Shown piece after piece: positions 50,066-57,101 of a stretch of 64,000 nt of DNA (within the stretch, counting starts at the first letter, position 1; every line of letters begins with the position of its first letter). The position numbers were made by a program, and so were the translations under genes. The notes under the pieces were generated by a model that was not told the DNA's origin, did not search any database, and was given only the letters and a program-made list of their open reading frames with translations. The stretch comes from a virus. Location: the IMG/VR virus record IMGVR_UViG_3300042691_019112, positions 1-64,000 of that record. One strand, given 5' to 3'.

Positions 50066-50961
50066 GATTGTGCTATCTGTTGTATTGCCTGTTGAAACTC
50101 ACCATCCCTGATAGAAGCACCTGCCAGCTTCAACGCCTCTAAGATAATCTCGTTATGCGTAAACGGTGCTAACTCAAACCCTATGTTGTTCATAGCGTTG
50201 AAGTCCTGTGGCATCCTCAATACATTCATTTCTACTGTCATCCTCGTTGCTTCCGACGTAGGCTGTGGGTAGAATAAATACCCCTCACCATCAATACACC
50301 TCAACGGATTGGTAGTCGAAGGCCGCTTAAAGACGTTCTGCTGGAAAGCCAAGATGTCGTTCTGTCTTACAAACCGCACCACCGTTCTCGCTGCATTAGC
50401 CGCAATAACCCTCATGGGTAATGTAGCGGTCTGCACAATACCTACATCCACAACCTCGGCAATAGTGTCCGACGTAACGCTTTTGATAGTCCAGTTCTTG
50501 TCTTGGGTGAAGATAACGCTGCCTACTCCAAGTTGGCTTATAAAGGCCGTGCCTGTGCCTGTTACCGCTCCGTTAGCAGCTACCGTCAACGTGCCTGTGA
50601 GTGCCGTGGAAGCAACCGTGGCTGTGTTAGCAATCTGATACACTTGGGCATCAGGAATGTTGCTTAGGTAGTTCAGTTGGTTGTTGATAACGCCAAAGGT
50701 GATATGTCCAGATTGGTCAACCTGCATTCGTGTGGTGTATAAGATGTTAGCCAACGCTTGGGCGTTATACTCGGTATTCTCATAGCTACCTATGGGCGTG
50801 GAAAGGTCGTTAGGGATAGCCGACTTATTGTAGAAGTACTTATCCAAGATGGTCATCTGCGCCTGTGTTAGCAGGTCGTACTTCTCGGAAGGTAGGTAGT
50901 AGGGGCTATCGGTCTTGTCTAAGAGTATGTCGAATACCCTGATTACTTGCTGTGGGGTCAT
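50062..50961 (-). CDS. Connector/tail virion protein, 299 aa
   Basis: MTPQQVIRVFDILLDKTDSP starts a helical N-terminus; a central beta region with repeated Thr/Val/Ala (TGTLTVAANGAVTGTGTAF) looks like an inserted Ig- or jelly-roll-like domain; the C-terminus is helical (NEIILEALKLAGASI). Its stop-start junctions with both neighbours overlap, so it is in one operon. Confidence 0.6.
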   Translation of the reverse strand: MTPQQVIRVFDILLDKTDSPYYLPSEKYDLLTQAQMTILDKYFYNKSAIPNDLSTPIGSYENTEYNAQALANILYTTRMQVDQSGHITFGVINNQLNYLSNIPDAQVYQIANTATVASTALTGTLTVAANGAVTGTGTAFISQLGVGSVIFTQDKNWTIKSVTSDTIAEVVDVGIVQTATLPMRVIAANAARTVVRFVRQNDILAFQQNVFKRPSTTNPLRCIDGEGYLFYPQPTSEATRMTVEMNVLRMPQDFNAMNNIGFELAPFTHNEIILEALKLAGASIRDGEFQQAIQQIAQS

Positions 50962-51161
50962 TAGTGTAGTCCTTTGATGTCTTTGATATGCTCAACCTTG
51001 GCTATGGATAGCGGCTTGGCTTTAGCCTCTGTGATGCCTCTTGTAGCACGACGCAAGAGTTCCTTGCTTTGCTTAGCTTCTTCTAAAGGTACGCTTGTCA
51101 CCACCTCTTTTGTGAAGGACGCTTTACCGTCTGTTATTGTTACACTTGCAAGGTAAATCAT
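50961..51161 (-). CDS. Small hypothetical protein, 66 aa
   Basis: Begins MIYLASVTITDGKASFTKEV. TACCTTTG (51166-51173) lies 4 nt before the ATG, with a TTG about 21 nt further upstream, so it appears to lead the connector operon. No family recognised. Confidence 0.65.
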   Translation of the reverse strand: MIYLASVTITDGKASFTKEVVTSVPLEEAKQSKELLRRATRGITEAKAKPLSIAKVEHIKDIKGLH

Positions 51162-51165
51162 GTAT

Positions 51166-51173
51166 CAAAGGTA
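51166..51173 (-). promoter_or_regulatory. TAnnTTTG promoter-like box (TACCTTTG)
   Basis: Minus strand, 4 nt before the ATG at 51161. The sequence from the box to the ATG is the same as at 171-178 and its gene. Confidence 0.6.
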
Positions 51174-51196
51174 ACGCAAAAGGGCTGTAAAACACA

Positions 51197-51215
51197 AAAC
51201 CCCTCGAATGAGGGG
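51197..51215 (-). terminator. Terminator of the Tad2-like gene
   Basis: CCCCTC-GAAT-GAGGGG hairpin, followed on the minus strand by TTTTGTGTTTT. Confidence 0.75.
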
Positions 51216-51227
51216 CTGTGTAGTCGC

Positions 51228-51572
51228 TTAGTCAAGAATGACCCAATCTTCTGCAAGAATATCAGTTTGGCTTGCAAGCCAACCATTAACGATTGACCCA
51301 TCAGCAGCATACATGCACAAATATGCGCCAAACTTTACGGGAGCTCCTTCATCAAGTGGAATATCATTTCCTTCAGCATCCTTGCAGTTGAAGTAAAAGA
51401 AATCCTTTACACTTCGAGGAAGAGATTTTACTTGTTGAACTACCATTTTTATTGGTAATTCATCGGCAGGTCTTTGGAATATGAACATCCCTTTTCCGTT
51501 CCATCCTTGTCTTGCTACTCTTTTGCCTTGCTTCAAGGCTTCAATAGCTTTTCCAAAATCTACTGTTTCCAT
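51228..51572 (-). CDS. DUF2829/Tad2-like protein (predicted anti-Thoeris)
   Basis: [36 protein letters not shown] and [20 protein letters not shown] are the hallmark segments of DUF2829, the family of phage Tad2 proteins. Characterised Tad2 sequesters cyclic ADP-ribose-type signals made by Thoeris TIR proteins. Length 114 aa; family members are often about 90 aa, and this one has an extended middle. It has its own TACATTTG box and terminator, as a moron gene would. Activity here is inferred from family only. Confidence 0.85.
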   Translation of the reverse strand: METVDFGKAIEALKQGKRVARQGWNGKGMFIFQRPADELPIKMVVQQVKSLPRSVKDFFYFNCKDAEGNDIPLDEGAPVKFGAYLCMYAADGSIVNGWLASQTDILAEDWVILD

Positions 51573-51576
51573 GCTT

Positions 51577-51584
51577 CAAATGTA
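51577..51584 (-). promoter_or_regulatory. TAnnTTTG promoter-like box (TACATTTG)
   Basis: Minus strand, 4 nt before the ATG at 51572. Confidence 0.6.
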
Positions 51585-51593
51585 AAAGTTTTT

Positions 51594-51872
51594 TTACTGT
51601 TCGTCAGATGCTATCGAAGCCGCCTCTAACGCTAACTTCTTAGCCTCTATCTCCTTCAAGACACCCCTCTCAAGCGCATCCATAGGTATCTCACCATTGA
51701 TAAGCATCTCTGCAATAACCGTATTGGTACGCAAAGCCTTCGCAAATTCCTCTACAATACTTCCACCTGCGTTGGAACCACCTTTGCAATGAGGGTGGGT
51801 ACGCATGAAGTTGATTTCGTCTTGACTATCCTCGTGGATTTTCAATGTTCCGTTTTCAAATTTCCTAAACAT
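51594..51872 (-). CDS. Small protein sharing an HxHCxGxSNAGG segment, 92 aa
   Basis: Residues about 1-38 (FENGTLKIHEDSQDEINFMR, then THPHCKGGSNAGG) are a close copy of residues about 52-90 of the protein at 52846-53607. The rest is helical and acidic. Probably a partial duplicate of that protein. A TAAATTTG box lies 8 nt before the ATG. Confidence 0.65.
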   Translation of the reverse strand: MFRKFENGTLKIHEDSQDEINFMRTHPHCKGGSNAGGSIVEEFAKALRTNTVIAEMLINGEIPMDALERGVLKEIEAKKLALEAASIASDEQ

Positions 51873-51889
51873 TCTGTTTTCAAATTTAA

Positions 51890-52747
51890 CTACAAATTAC
51901 GGATATACGTAGCTAACGCCTCCTCTGGGGCAAAGAAGCCCGAACCTTTTAGCAACTTACTATTGCAGTAGATAGCATACTTCGTAACACCATCAACCTC
52001 AACAGGCTCAACCTTAGCAACCTTAGCATCTAACAAGCCCGTCTCCCCTGTCAACCACTCCTGCTTGAACCTCTCGTTATACTTGTCACATTGATTCTCC
52101 GCCTCCAACCTGCTATTGGAAATCTTACTCATGTTGCTGTTATGCACAATCATATACATTCCCATAAACACCTCAACACCCCTATCCGTAGGCCACAACA
52201 CCTCGCCATCGCCAAAGTCAATAGCACCTAAGTACTCGTCAACCTTACCATTGTACCGCGACACCACCCACAAAGCCTTCTTGATGCTCACCGCAAATAT
52301 CAACCTGAATACATCGTGGTACATCTCCCTAACCCCCTCACCTAAGAACTCCTCCTTAGCCTCATGCAACACCGTCAACGCCCCTTGAGCATTCTCGATA
52401 ATCTCACGTGTGCCTAAGATTTCATCTATATCAATAGGCATACCTGCATGAAGCATCGCCCCTCCAGCAAAGTAATTCATATCTACAAAAGCATCCGCGC
52501 ACTCCACCGTCAACTCTAAGGGGTCGGGAGCATCTAACGGGTCATCGTGAACATCCATGCCCCTCTTGGCCAACGCAAGCATATACTCATGGTATTCCTC
52601 ATTGAAGAAGCCGTAGTGCATGGCTATTGCACCTCTCCCCAACCGCTCATGCGGCTGCTGCTTGTCATAAGGAATAGTGGCTATCGGTAAGCCGTGCGAC
52701 GTGCGAAAGTCGCCCATCGTCTTATTGTATAAAGTGTTGTTATCCAT
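51890..52747 (-). CDS. MazG-like/all-alpha NTP pyrophosphohydrolase candidate, 285 aa
   Basis: NEEYHEYMLALAKRG (Glu50, 51, 54) and LTVECADAFVDMNYFAGGAM (Glu82, Asp85) with HAGMPID after it match the ExxE...ExxD metal-binding helices and the Gly-x-x-x-x-G end of the MazG/PRA-PH superfamily. Such enzymes hydrolyse (d)NTPs to NMPs and PPi; in phages they may clean nucleotide pools or lower alarmones. The C-terminal 90 residues are extra. It has a TAGGTTTG box 5 nt before the ATG. Confidence 0.65.
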   Translation of the reverse strand: MDNNTLYNKTMGDFRTSHGLPIATIPYDKQQPHERLGRGAIAMHYGFFNEEYHEYMLALAKRGMDVHDDPLDAPDPLELTVECADAFVDMNYFAGGAMLHAGMPIDIDEILGTREIIENAQGALTVLHEAKEEFLGEGVREMYHDVFRLIFAVSIKKALWVVSRYNGKVDEYLGAIDFGDGEVLWPTDRGVEVFMGMYMIVHNSNMSKISNSRLEAENQCDKYNERFKQEWLTGETGLLDAKVAKVEPVEVDGVTKYAIYCNSKLLKGSGFFAPEEALATYIRNL

Positions 52748-52752
52748 GCCTA

Positions 52753-52760
52753 CAAACCTA
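52753..52760 (-). promoter_or_regulatory. TAnnTTTG promoter-like box (TAGGTTTG)
   Basis: Minus strand, 5 nt before the ATG at 52747. Confidence 0.55.
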
Positions 52761-52795
52761 ACATATACCGATAATGCGGACTGTTAAATAAAGCA

Positions 52796-52822
52796 AAAAC
52801 CCCGCTTTTCTTAGGAGCGGGG
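52796..52822 (-). terminator. Intrinsic terminator
   Basis: CCCCGCT pairs with AGCGGGG; the minus strand continues with TTTTTG. Ends the gene at 52846-53607. Confidence 0.8.
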
Positions 52823-52845
52823 CTTTGATGGGGAGTGGGGTCGGT

Positions 52846-53607
52846 TTAGTCTTGAGGCATAAAGGCTAACTCGGTAGTCGAAGGCTTTCCGCCTTTACCT
52901 TTGTTCACCTGCTTAGGCGGTTCGTTATCCAGCATATCCGCAAGCTCCACCGCGCGGCTTAACTCGTCGCGGATAGTAGCGTGGTCGGACTTGTGTAAGT
53001 ACTCAACAGCCGCATTCTCATTGCTGCCCAAGGTAATGTGATTCCATGATAGGAAGCCACCTTCGGTAACTTTGATAACGCCCATGCTCTTACCCTTGCG
53101 GATGATAGCACGTGTGCGCACTTCGGGCTGGTCGATGTTCTCATACTGATAAATCATCGCTTCGGGGTTCTGCTGGGCAAAGGTCACAAGCGTAGGCGTG
53201 TCTGCATTAGGGTTAAGCCCTAACATAAGAGCCACACGCTGCTTGGTAGCACCTGTGAGCCTCGCTGCGATACCGATAGCTTCTGCCATACGCATAGCTT
53301 GGTCGTGAGCGGCACGTTGCTCCTTGAACATATCATACTCCCTGAACATCACCTGTCCACCTGCGTTGGAACTACCTTCGCAATGAACGTGGTTACGCAT
53401 GAAGTTGATTTCATCTTGGTTGTCCTTGTGGATTCTCAATACGCCATCTTCAAACTGAAAGCGTTTTTTGATAACCTCACCGTCGCGCTCGTCGATTACT
53501 ACGTAGTTGGCTTTCCCATTCCTTCCGGTAAATCCGGTAGTGCTGTAAGTAGGAGTTACGTTAGGTAACGTCCTAAACTCCACAAATTCTTGTTCTAACG
53601 TCGTCAT
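52846..53607 (-). CDS. Virion-region protein with HxHCxGxSNAGG segment, 253 aa
   Basis: N-terminal third beta-rich (YVVIDERDGEVIKKRFQFED), then FEDGVLRIHKDNQDEINFMR and HVHCEGSSNAGG; Cys and His in this part may bind metal. The C-terminus is charged with a Lys/Gly linker. It lies between a capsid-decoration candidate and a terminator. A TATCTTTA box is 4 nt upstream. Structural or accessory; not assigned. Confidence 0.6.
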   Translation of the reverse strand: MTTLEQEFVEFRTLPNVTPTYSTTGFTGRNGKANYVVIDERDGEVIKKRFQFEDGVLRIHKDNQDEINFMRNHVHCEGSSNAGGQVMFREYDMFKEQRAAHDQAMRMAEAIGIAARLTGATKQRVALMLGLNPNADTPTLVTFAQQNPEAMIYQYENIDQPEVRTRAIIRKGKSMGVIKVTEGGFLSWNHITLGSNENAAVEYLHKSDHATIRDELSRAVELADMLDNEPPKQVNKGKGGKPSTTELAFMPQD

Positions 53608-53623
53608 GGCTTAAAGATAGTGG

Positions 53624-54472
53624 TTAAAGTGAAAGTGCTACAACTTCGTAAGTGACAAACACATCGAGGTCGAAGTTTCCAGTAGTGAAAGAAGATGCTG
53701 CAATAGCAACCAATGCAGCGTTGTCAACAATCTGGTCAAGCGTATTTGCACCTGTGATACTTGCGTGGTATCCACGACCAATCTTAGTAGCGGCAGAAGC
53801 GTTTGTCAGCACTTGCGAAGCAATGATAAACTGCGTTTGAGCCGCGCCTGCACATTGTACGTTGATGTTCGCCCCAGCAGCATATACAGTAGTTCCTGCA
53901 CCCGAAGCCTTAGTAGCTACCGAAATCACATTGTAAGCAAACCCAGCTCCCAATGCAGGAAGCAGCGTAATGCCTGTGGTGATTTCAGTACCTAATAACT
54001 CCGCACTACGAATAGTAACCTTAGCACGCTTGATAGGAGAACCAGCAAAGTTGCTTGAGATGCCCGCGATAGTTGTAGCAGCGGCAGTAGATGAAGTAAG
54101 CGTAATAACCTGACTAACGATATTACTGCTCATATTAGACATGTAATCCAAAGAAGTAGTGGATGTTCCACTTACATTGAGGATTCTTTCAGGGTTAAGC
54201 AACACAGTTAATCCTGCGTAATACGGGCTTGTAGCATTACATACAAAGCGCACTAACGTACTTACGGCAGCAGAAGATTGTTCTTGGATAGCCGCAAGGG
54301 TAGTAGAAGAAAGAAGTACAACCTCCTTCTGATTTACTCTATCCCATAGAGTAATCTGTCTTGAAGATGTAAGGTCGATAATCTGAACAACGTCCGATGC
54401 CTTAAACATTACTGTTTTGTTGACATCTTGCCCGTTTTCATTAGTGATTAAAGCGGTGATAAATCTGTTCAC
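53624..54472 (-). CDS. Capsid-associated beta-rich protein, 282 aa (GTG start)
   Basis: Rich in Thr, Ser, Ala, Val and small residues throughout, directly downstream of the major capsid gene, as expected for a decoration or auxiliary capsid protein. Starts with GTG (VNRFITALI, read as Met). No Cys clusters or TM. Assignment by composition and position. Confidence 0.6.
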   Translation of the reverse strand: MNRFITALITNENGQDVNKTVMFKASDVVQIIDLTSSRQITLWDRVNQKEVVLLSSTTLAAIQEQSSAAVSTLVRFVCNATSPYYAGLTVLLNPERILNVSGTSTTSLDYMSNMSSNIVSQVITLTSSTAAATTIAGISSNFAGSPIKRAKVTIRSAELLGTEITTGITLLPALGAGFAYNVISVATKASGAGTTVYAAGANINVQCAGAAQTQFIIASQVLTNASAATKIGRGYHASITGANTLDQIVDNAALVAIAASSFTTGNFDLDVFVTYEVVALSL

Positions 54473-54502
54473 GGTTCGTTTATTTAAGTGGTTAAACAGT
54501 AA

Positions 54503-54528
54503 GAAGCCCTCCTGTTACAGAGGGCTTC
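54503..54528 (-). terminator. Hairpin after the major capsid gene
   Basis: GAAGCCCTC pairs with GAGGGCTTC around an 8-nt loop. The T-tract on the minus strand is poor, so it may lower rather than stop downstream transcription, or stabilise the capsid mRNA. Confidence 0.55.
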
Positions 54529-54537
54529 CATCTAATG

Positions 54538-55944
54538 TTACGCGGCAAACTGGAAGCCGTGGGAGTTCGCAGCTCGCATCTCCAAACCTGTTGCGGTTAA
54601 GAAGAACACGCTAAATCCATCCAAACCGTTAACCGCTATGTTGTTCATAGTAGTCGCTGGTTCAGGAGCGGACATACCTGGCGCAACCTTACGGATAAAC
54701 TTGTACGCCACACCGTTAGCATCTACCTGATAACGCTCACGAAGCAATGGCACTCCTTGAGTGTCGTTACCCATGTTCAAGAACAAGGCAGCCTTACTAA
54801 AGTTGATGTTTCCGGCAGCAGCAGGAGTTGGGAACAACGTTGGGTTATCAAAAGGCTTGTAGTGTACCAAGTGAAGCACACCACCCATGAAGTCATAAGA
54901 GGTGAAGTTCAACTTGATGTCTTTCATCGCCTGTGTCGCTGTGTACTGCACCGCACCATTTACAATATAAAAACGTAGTGCTTGCTGTGCATCGCGTAAC
55001 CATTGGCTACCGCAAAGTACTGTCCACTCGTTAGAGGTAGAACCGTTAGCTACAATCATCAAGCGGATCTGCTCTTCGATGTCGGAAGCCTGTAAAGCAC
55101 CTGTGTAGGTGGTTACAGAACCACGGTTCAAGATGTTAGGCACAAGACCTAAAGACGAACCTGCTGCCGATGGTGAGGTAGCGGTAGGTGACTGCACACC
55201 CATGAGGTACAACATCTCCTTGTCCTTCATGGTTTCTTCCATCGCAATGCTTTCGTTGATGAAAGAGTAGTACCTCTTGCCTGTCTTAGGGTCTTTAATC
55301 CACTTCATGTTGCTGTTCTCTGTGGTTGAGCAACGCGCCGTTCTACGATTGGTGGTGATGAAGTTGTTAAGCTGTTCAGGGTTCCAAGTGATAGGGTTTG
55401 GAGCGTCGCTGTATTCAATGTTGGTTGAGTACATCTGTGCAAACCTGTTGCCTGATGCAGGAACGTTGTTGTAAGCAGCACCTCCTGATGCTACCCATGC
55501 AGATGCACCTACTGGAGTAAGCACTACATCTACGTCCGAACCGTTTTGTGTCACGGTAGAAATACGTCCTACCGAACCATTCTCAAAGCGGACAGTCATC
55601 GTAGGCACTAATACGGGAGCGGTAGTGAGCGACGTAAGGTCGGCATTGAGGATTTTCACGGTGATAGTAGCACCTGCGGACAGGGTTGAGCCTGCGCCTA
55701 CGGTGTACTGCTTACGGGTGAAGCCGTATTCAAACCAGCTGAAGGTCTGCTGGGTTGCTTCCTCACTACGAGTGAGGCGGTCGAGAAGCGCACAAATCTG
55801 ATATTGCTTACCATACTTGAAGGTAGCAACCTCGGAAATGTCGGGTTTGTTCAAAGAACTCAAAACATAGTTTGAGAACGTGGGTTGGGGTGTACCTGTC
55901 TGTGCAGGGTTTACCAACGGGTTATTGACAGTAGTTACTGACAT
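54538..55944 (-). CDS. Major capsid protein candidate
   Basis: 468 aa. Located directly after the scaffold-like gene; begins with a flexible Asn/Thr/Pro-rich arm (VNNPLVNPAQTGTPQPTFSN), then a helix (TFKYGKQYQICALLDRLTRS), a beta-rich inserted part and a long C-terminal domain with a helix LRDAQQALRFYIVNG and beta strands. An HK97-type fold is expected but not provable by eye. Position, size and composition make this the best capsid gene in the window. Confidence 0.75.
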   Translation of the reverse strand: MSVTTVNNPLVNPAQTGTPQPTFSNYVLSSLNKPDISEVATFKYGKQYQICALLDRLTRSEEATQQTFSWFEYGFTRKQYTVGAGSTLSAGATITVKILNADLTSLTTAPVLVPTMTVRFENGSVGRISTVTQNGSDVDVVLTPVGASAWVASGGAAYNNVPASGNRFAQMYSTNIEYSDAPNPITWNPEQLNNFITTNRRTARCSTTENSNMKWIKDPKTGKRYYSFINESIAMEETMKDKEMLYLMGVQSPTATSPSAAGSSLGLVPNILNRGSVTTYTGALQASDIEEQIRLMIVANGSTSNEWTVLCGSQWLRDAQQALRFYIVNGAVQYTATQAMKDIKLNFTSYDFMGGVLHLVHYKPFDNPTLFPTPAAAGNINFSKAALFLNMGNDTQGVPLLRERYQVDANGVAYKFIRKVAPGMSAPEPATTMNNIAVNGLDGFSVFFLTATGLEMRAANSHGFQFAA

Positions 55945-55958
55945 GGTTAGTTAATGGT

Positions 55959-57056
55959 TTAAATCAAAGAGAGAAGCCCTGTTCCTTGCTTGAGGTCTGC
56001 AATCATCTGGTCTCCTTCGGACAAGCGCGTTCCTGCTGCGGCTGGGGTTGGGTTGCTGTTTGGTTGAACATTGCTCAAATTATTCAGCACTTGCGCCTTG
56101 CCACGGCTTTCGTAGTTCTGCTTGGCCACTTTCAGGACTTTAGGAAACATCTCCAAGATGGCAGCCGCCTCAATAGCCTTCTTCACGTCAGCTTTGCTGT
56201 CGATGGAAAGACCGTAACGGTTACGCAACTCGTCGGAGTTCATGATTTTGGCTATCTGATTGCGGTCATCATTGCTGATTTTCACGCCTGCAACAGCCTT
56301 CATCTGTGATAAAGTTTCGCTAATAGCCTTCTGTCGCTTTTCAGCAAAAGCCTTAGCCTCTTGTTCGTAGGATTGTACCCTTGACTGCTGTTCCCTGATA
56401 AGTTCATTGCGTACAATCTTAGCTTGTAACTCCTTATGAACTTCCGGCAAAGATTCAAGATACTCCTCTGCTTGTTCTTGTGTCAACCCCTTTCTATCAG
56501 GGCTTGTAAGGTCGAACATCAACAAAGTGTCGTTGTCCACCTGATTGTAGTCGAGGCTCATCAACCCCAAATACTCCAATGCCTCGGTCTTACCCAAGGT
56601 CTTGGCAATCTCATTCGCTCTCTTCAAGCTGTCATCCGCAAACACCTCCTCACTCTGCTTGCGCAAAGTTTCTACCTCGGCATTCTTGGCCTCGATAAAC
56701 TTCTCGATACCCTCCTTACCCTTGGTTTCAATGCCATACTTCTCGTAAATCTCATTGAAAGGGTCATTGGCAGGTTCTGTCGGAGCTGTCGGCTCACTCA
56801 AATCAAGCAAGTCGTCGGCAGGCTCTATCGGCTCTTGAGGGTCTTTCGGCTCATCATCGCCATTAGGGTCTGTCGGCTCTACTGGATCTGTCGGTTCAGC
56901 AGGTTGCGGTTGCGGCTGTGGTTCTACCGCACCACCGTTAGGCGCACTTATAGGCTCGCTATTACTAAAAATAGGTAAGCCTTGGGCGATTGCCAACTCG
57001 GCTGCGTCACCGTTGTCTGGCAAATCTTGGGCTGAAATAGGTTGTCCTGTACTCAT
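55959..57056 (-). CDS. Scaffold-like protein, 365 aa
   Basis: A long Pro/Glu/Thr linker with PTEP and PEPQ-type repeats (about 40-100) is followed by a highly charged coiled coil (VRNELIREQQSRVQSYEQEA, FAEKRQKAISETLSQMKAV) and a Gly/Pro-containing tail; typical of a capsid scaffold that is removed at maturation. It lies between portal and capsid. No protease motif is seen in it. Confidence 0.7.
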   Translation of the reverse strand: MSTGQPISAQDLPDNGDAAELAIAQGLPIFSNSEPISAPNGGAVEPQPQPQPAEPTDPVEPTDPNGDDEPKDPQEPIEPADDLLDLSEPTAPTEPANDPFNEIYEKYGIETKGKEGIEKFIEAKNAEVETLRKQSEEVFADDSLKRANEIAKTLGKTEALEYLGLMSLDYNQVDNDTLLMFDLTSPDRKGLTQEQAEEYLESLPEVHKELQAKIVRNELIREQQSRVQSYEQEAKAFAEKRQKAISETLSQMKAVAGVKISNDDRNQIAKIMNSDELRNRYGLSIDSKADVKKAIEAAAILEMFPKVLKVAKQNYESRGKAQVLNNLSNVQPNSNPTPAAAGTRLSEGDQMIADLKQGTGLLSLI

Positions 57057-57063
57057 CGTACTA

Positions 57064-57071
57064 CAAAACTA
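57064..57071 (-). promoter_or_regulatory. TAnnTTTG promoter-like box (TAGTTTTG)
   Basis: Minus strand, 7 nt before the ATG at 57056; leads scaffold and capsid genes. Confidence 0.5.
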
Positions 57072-57101
57072 ACAACAAACCAAATGAAATCACAAATAAT
57101 G

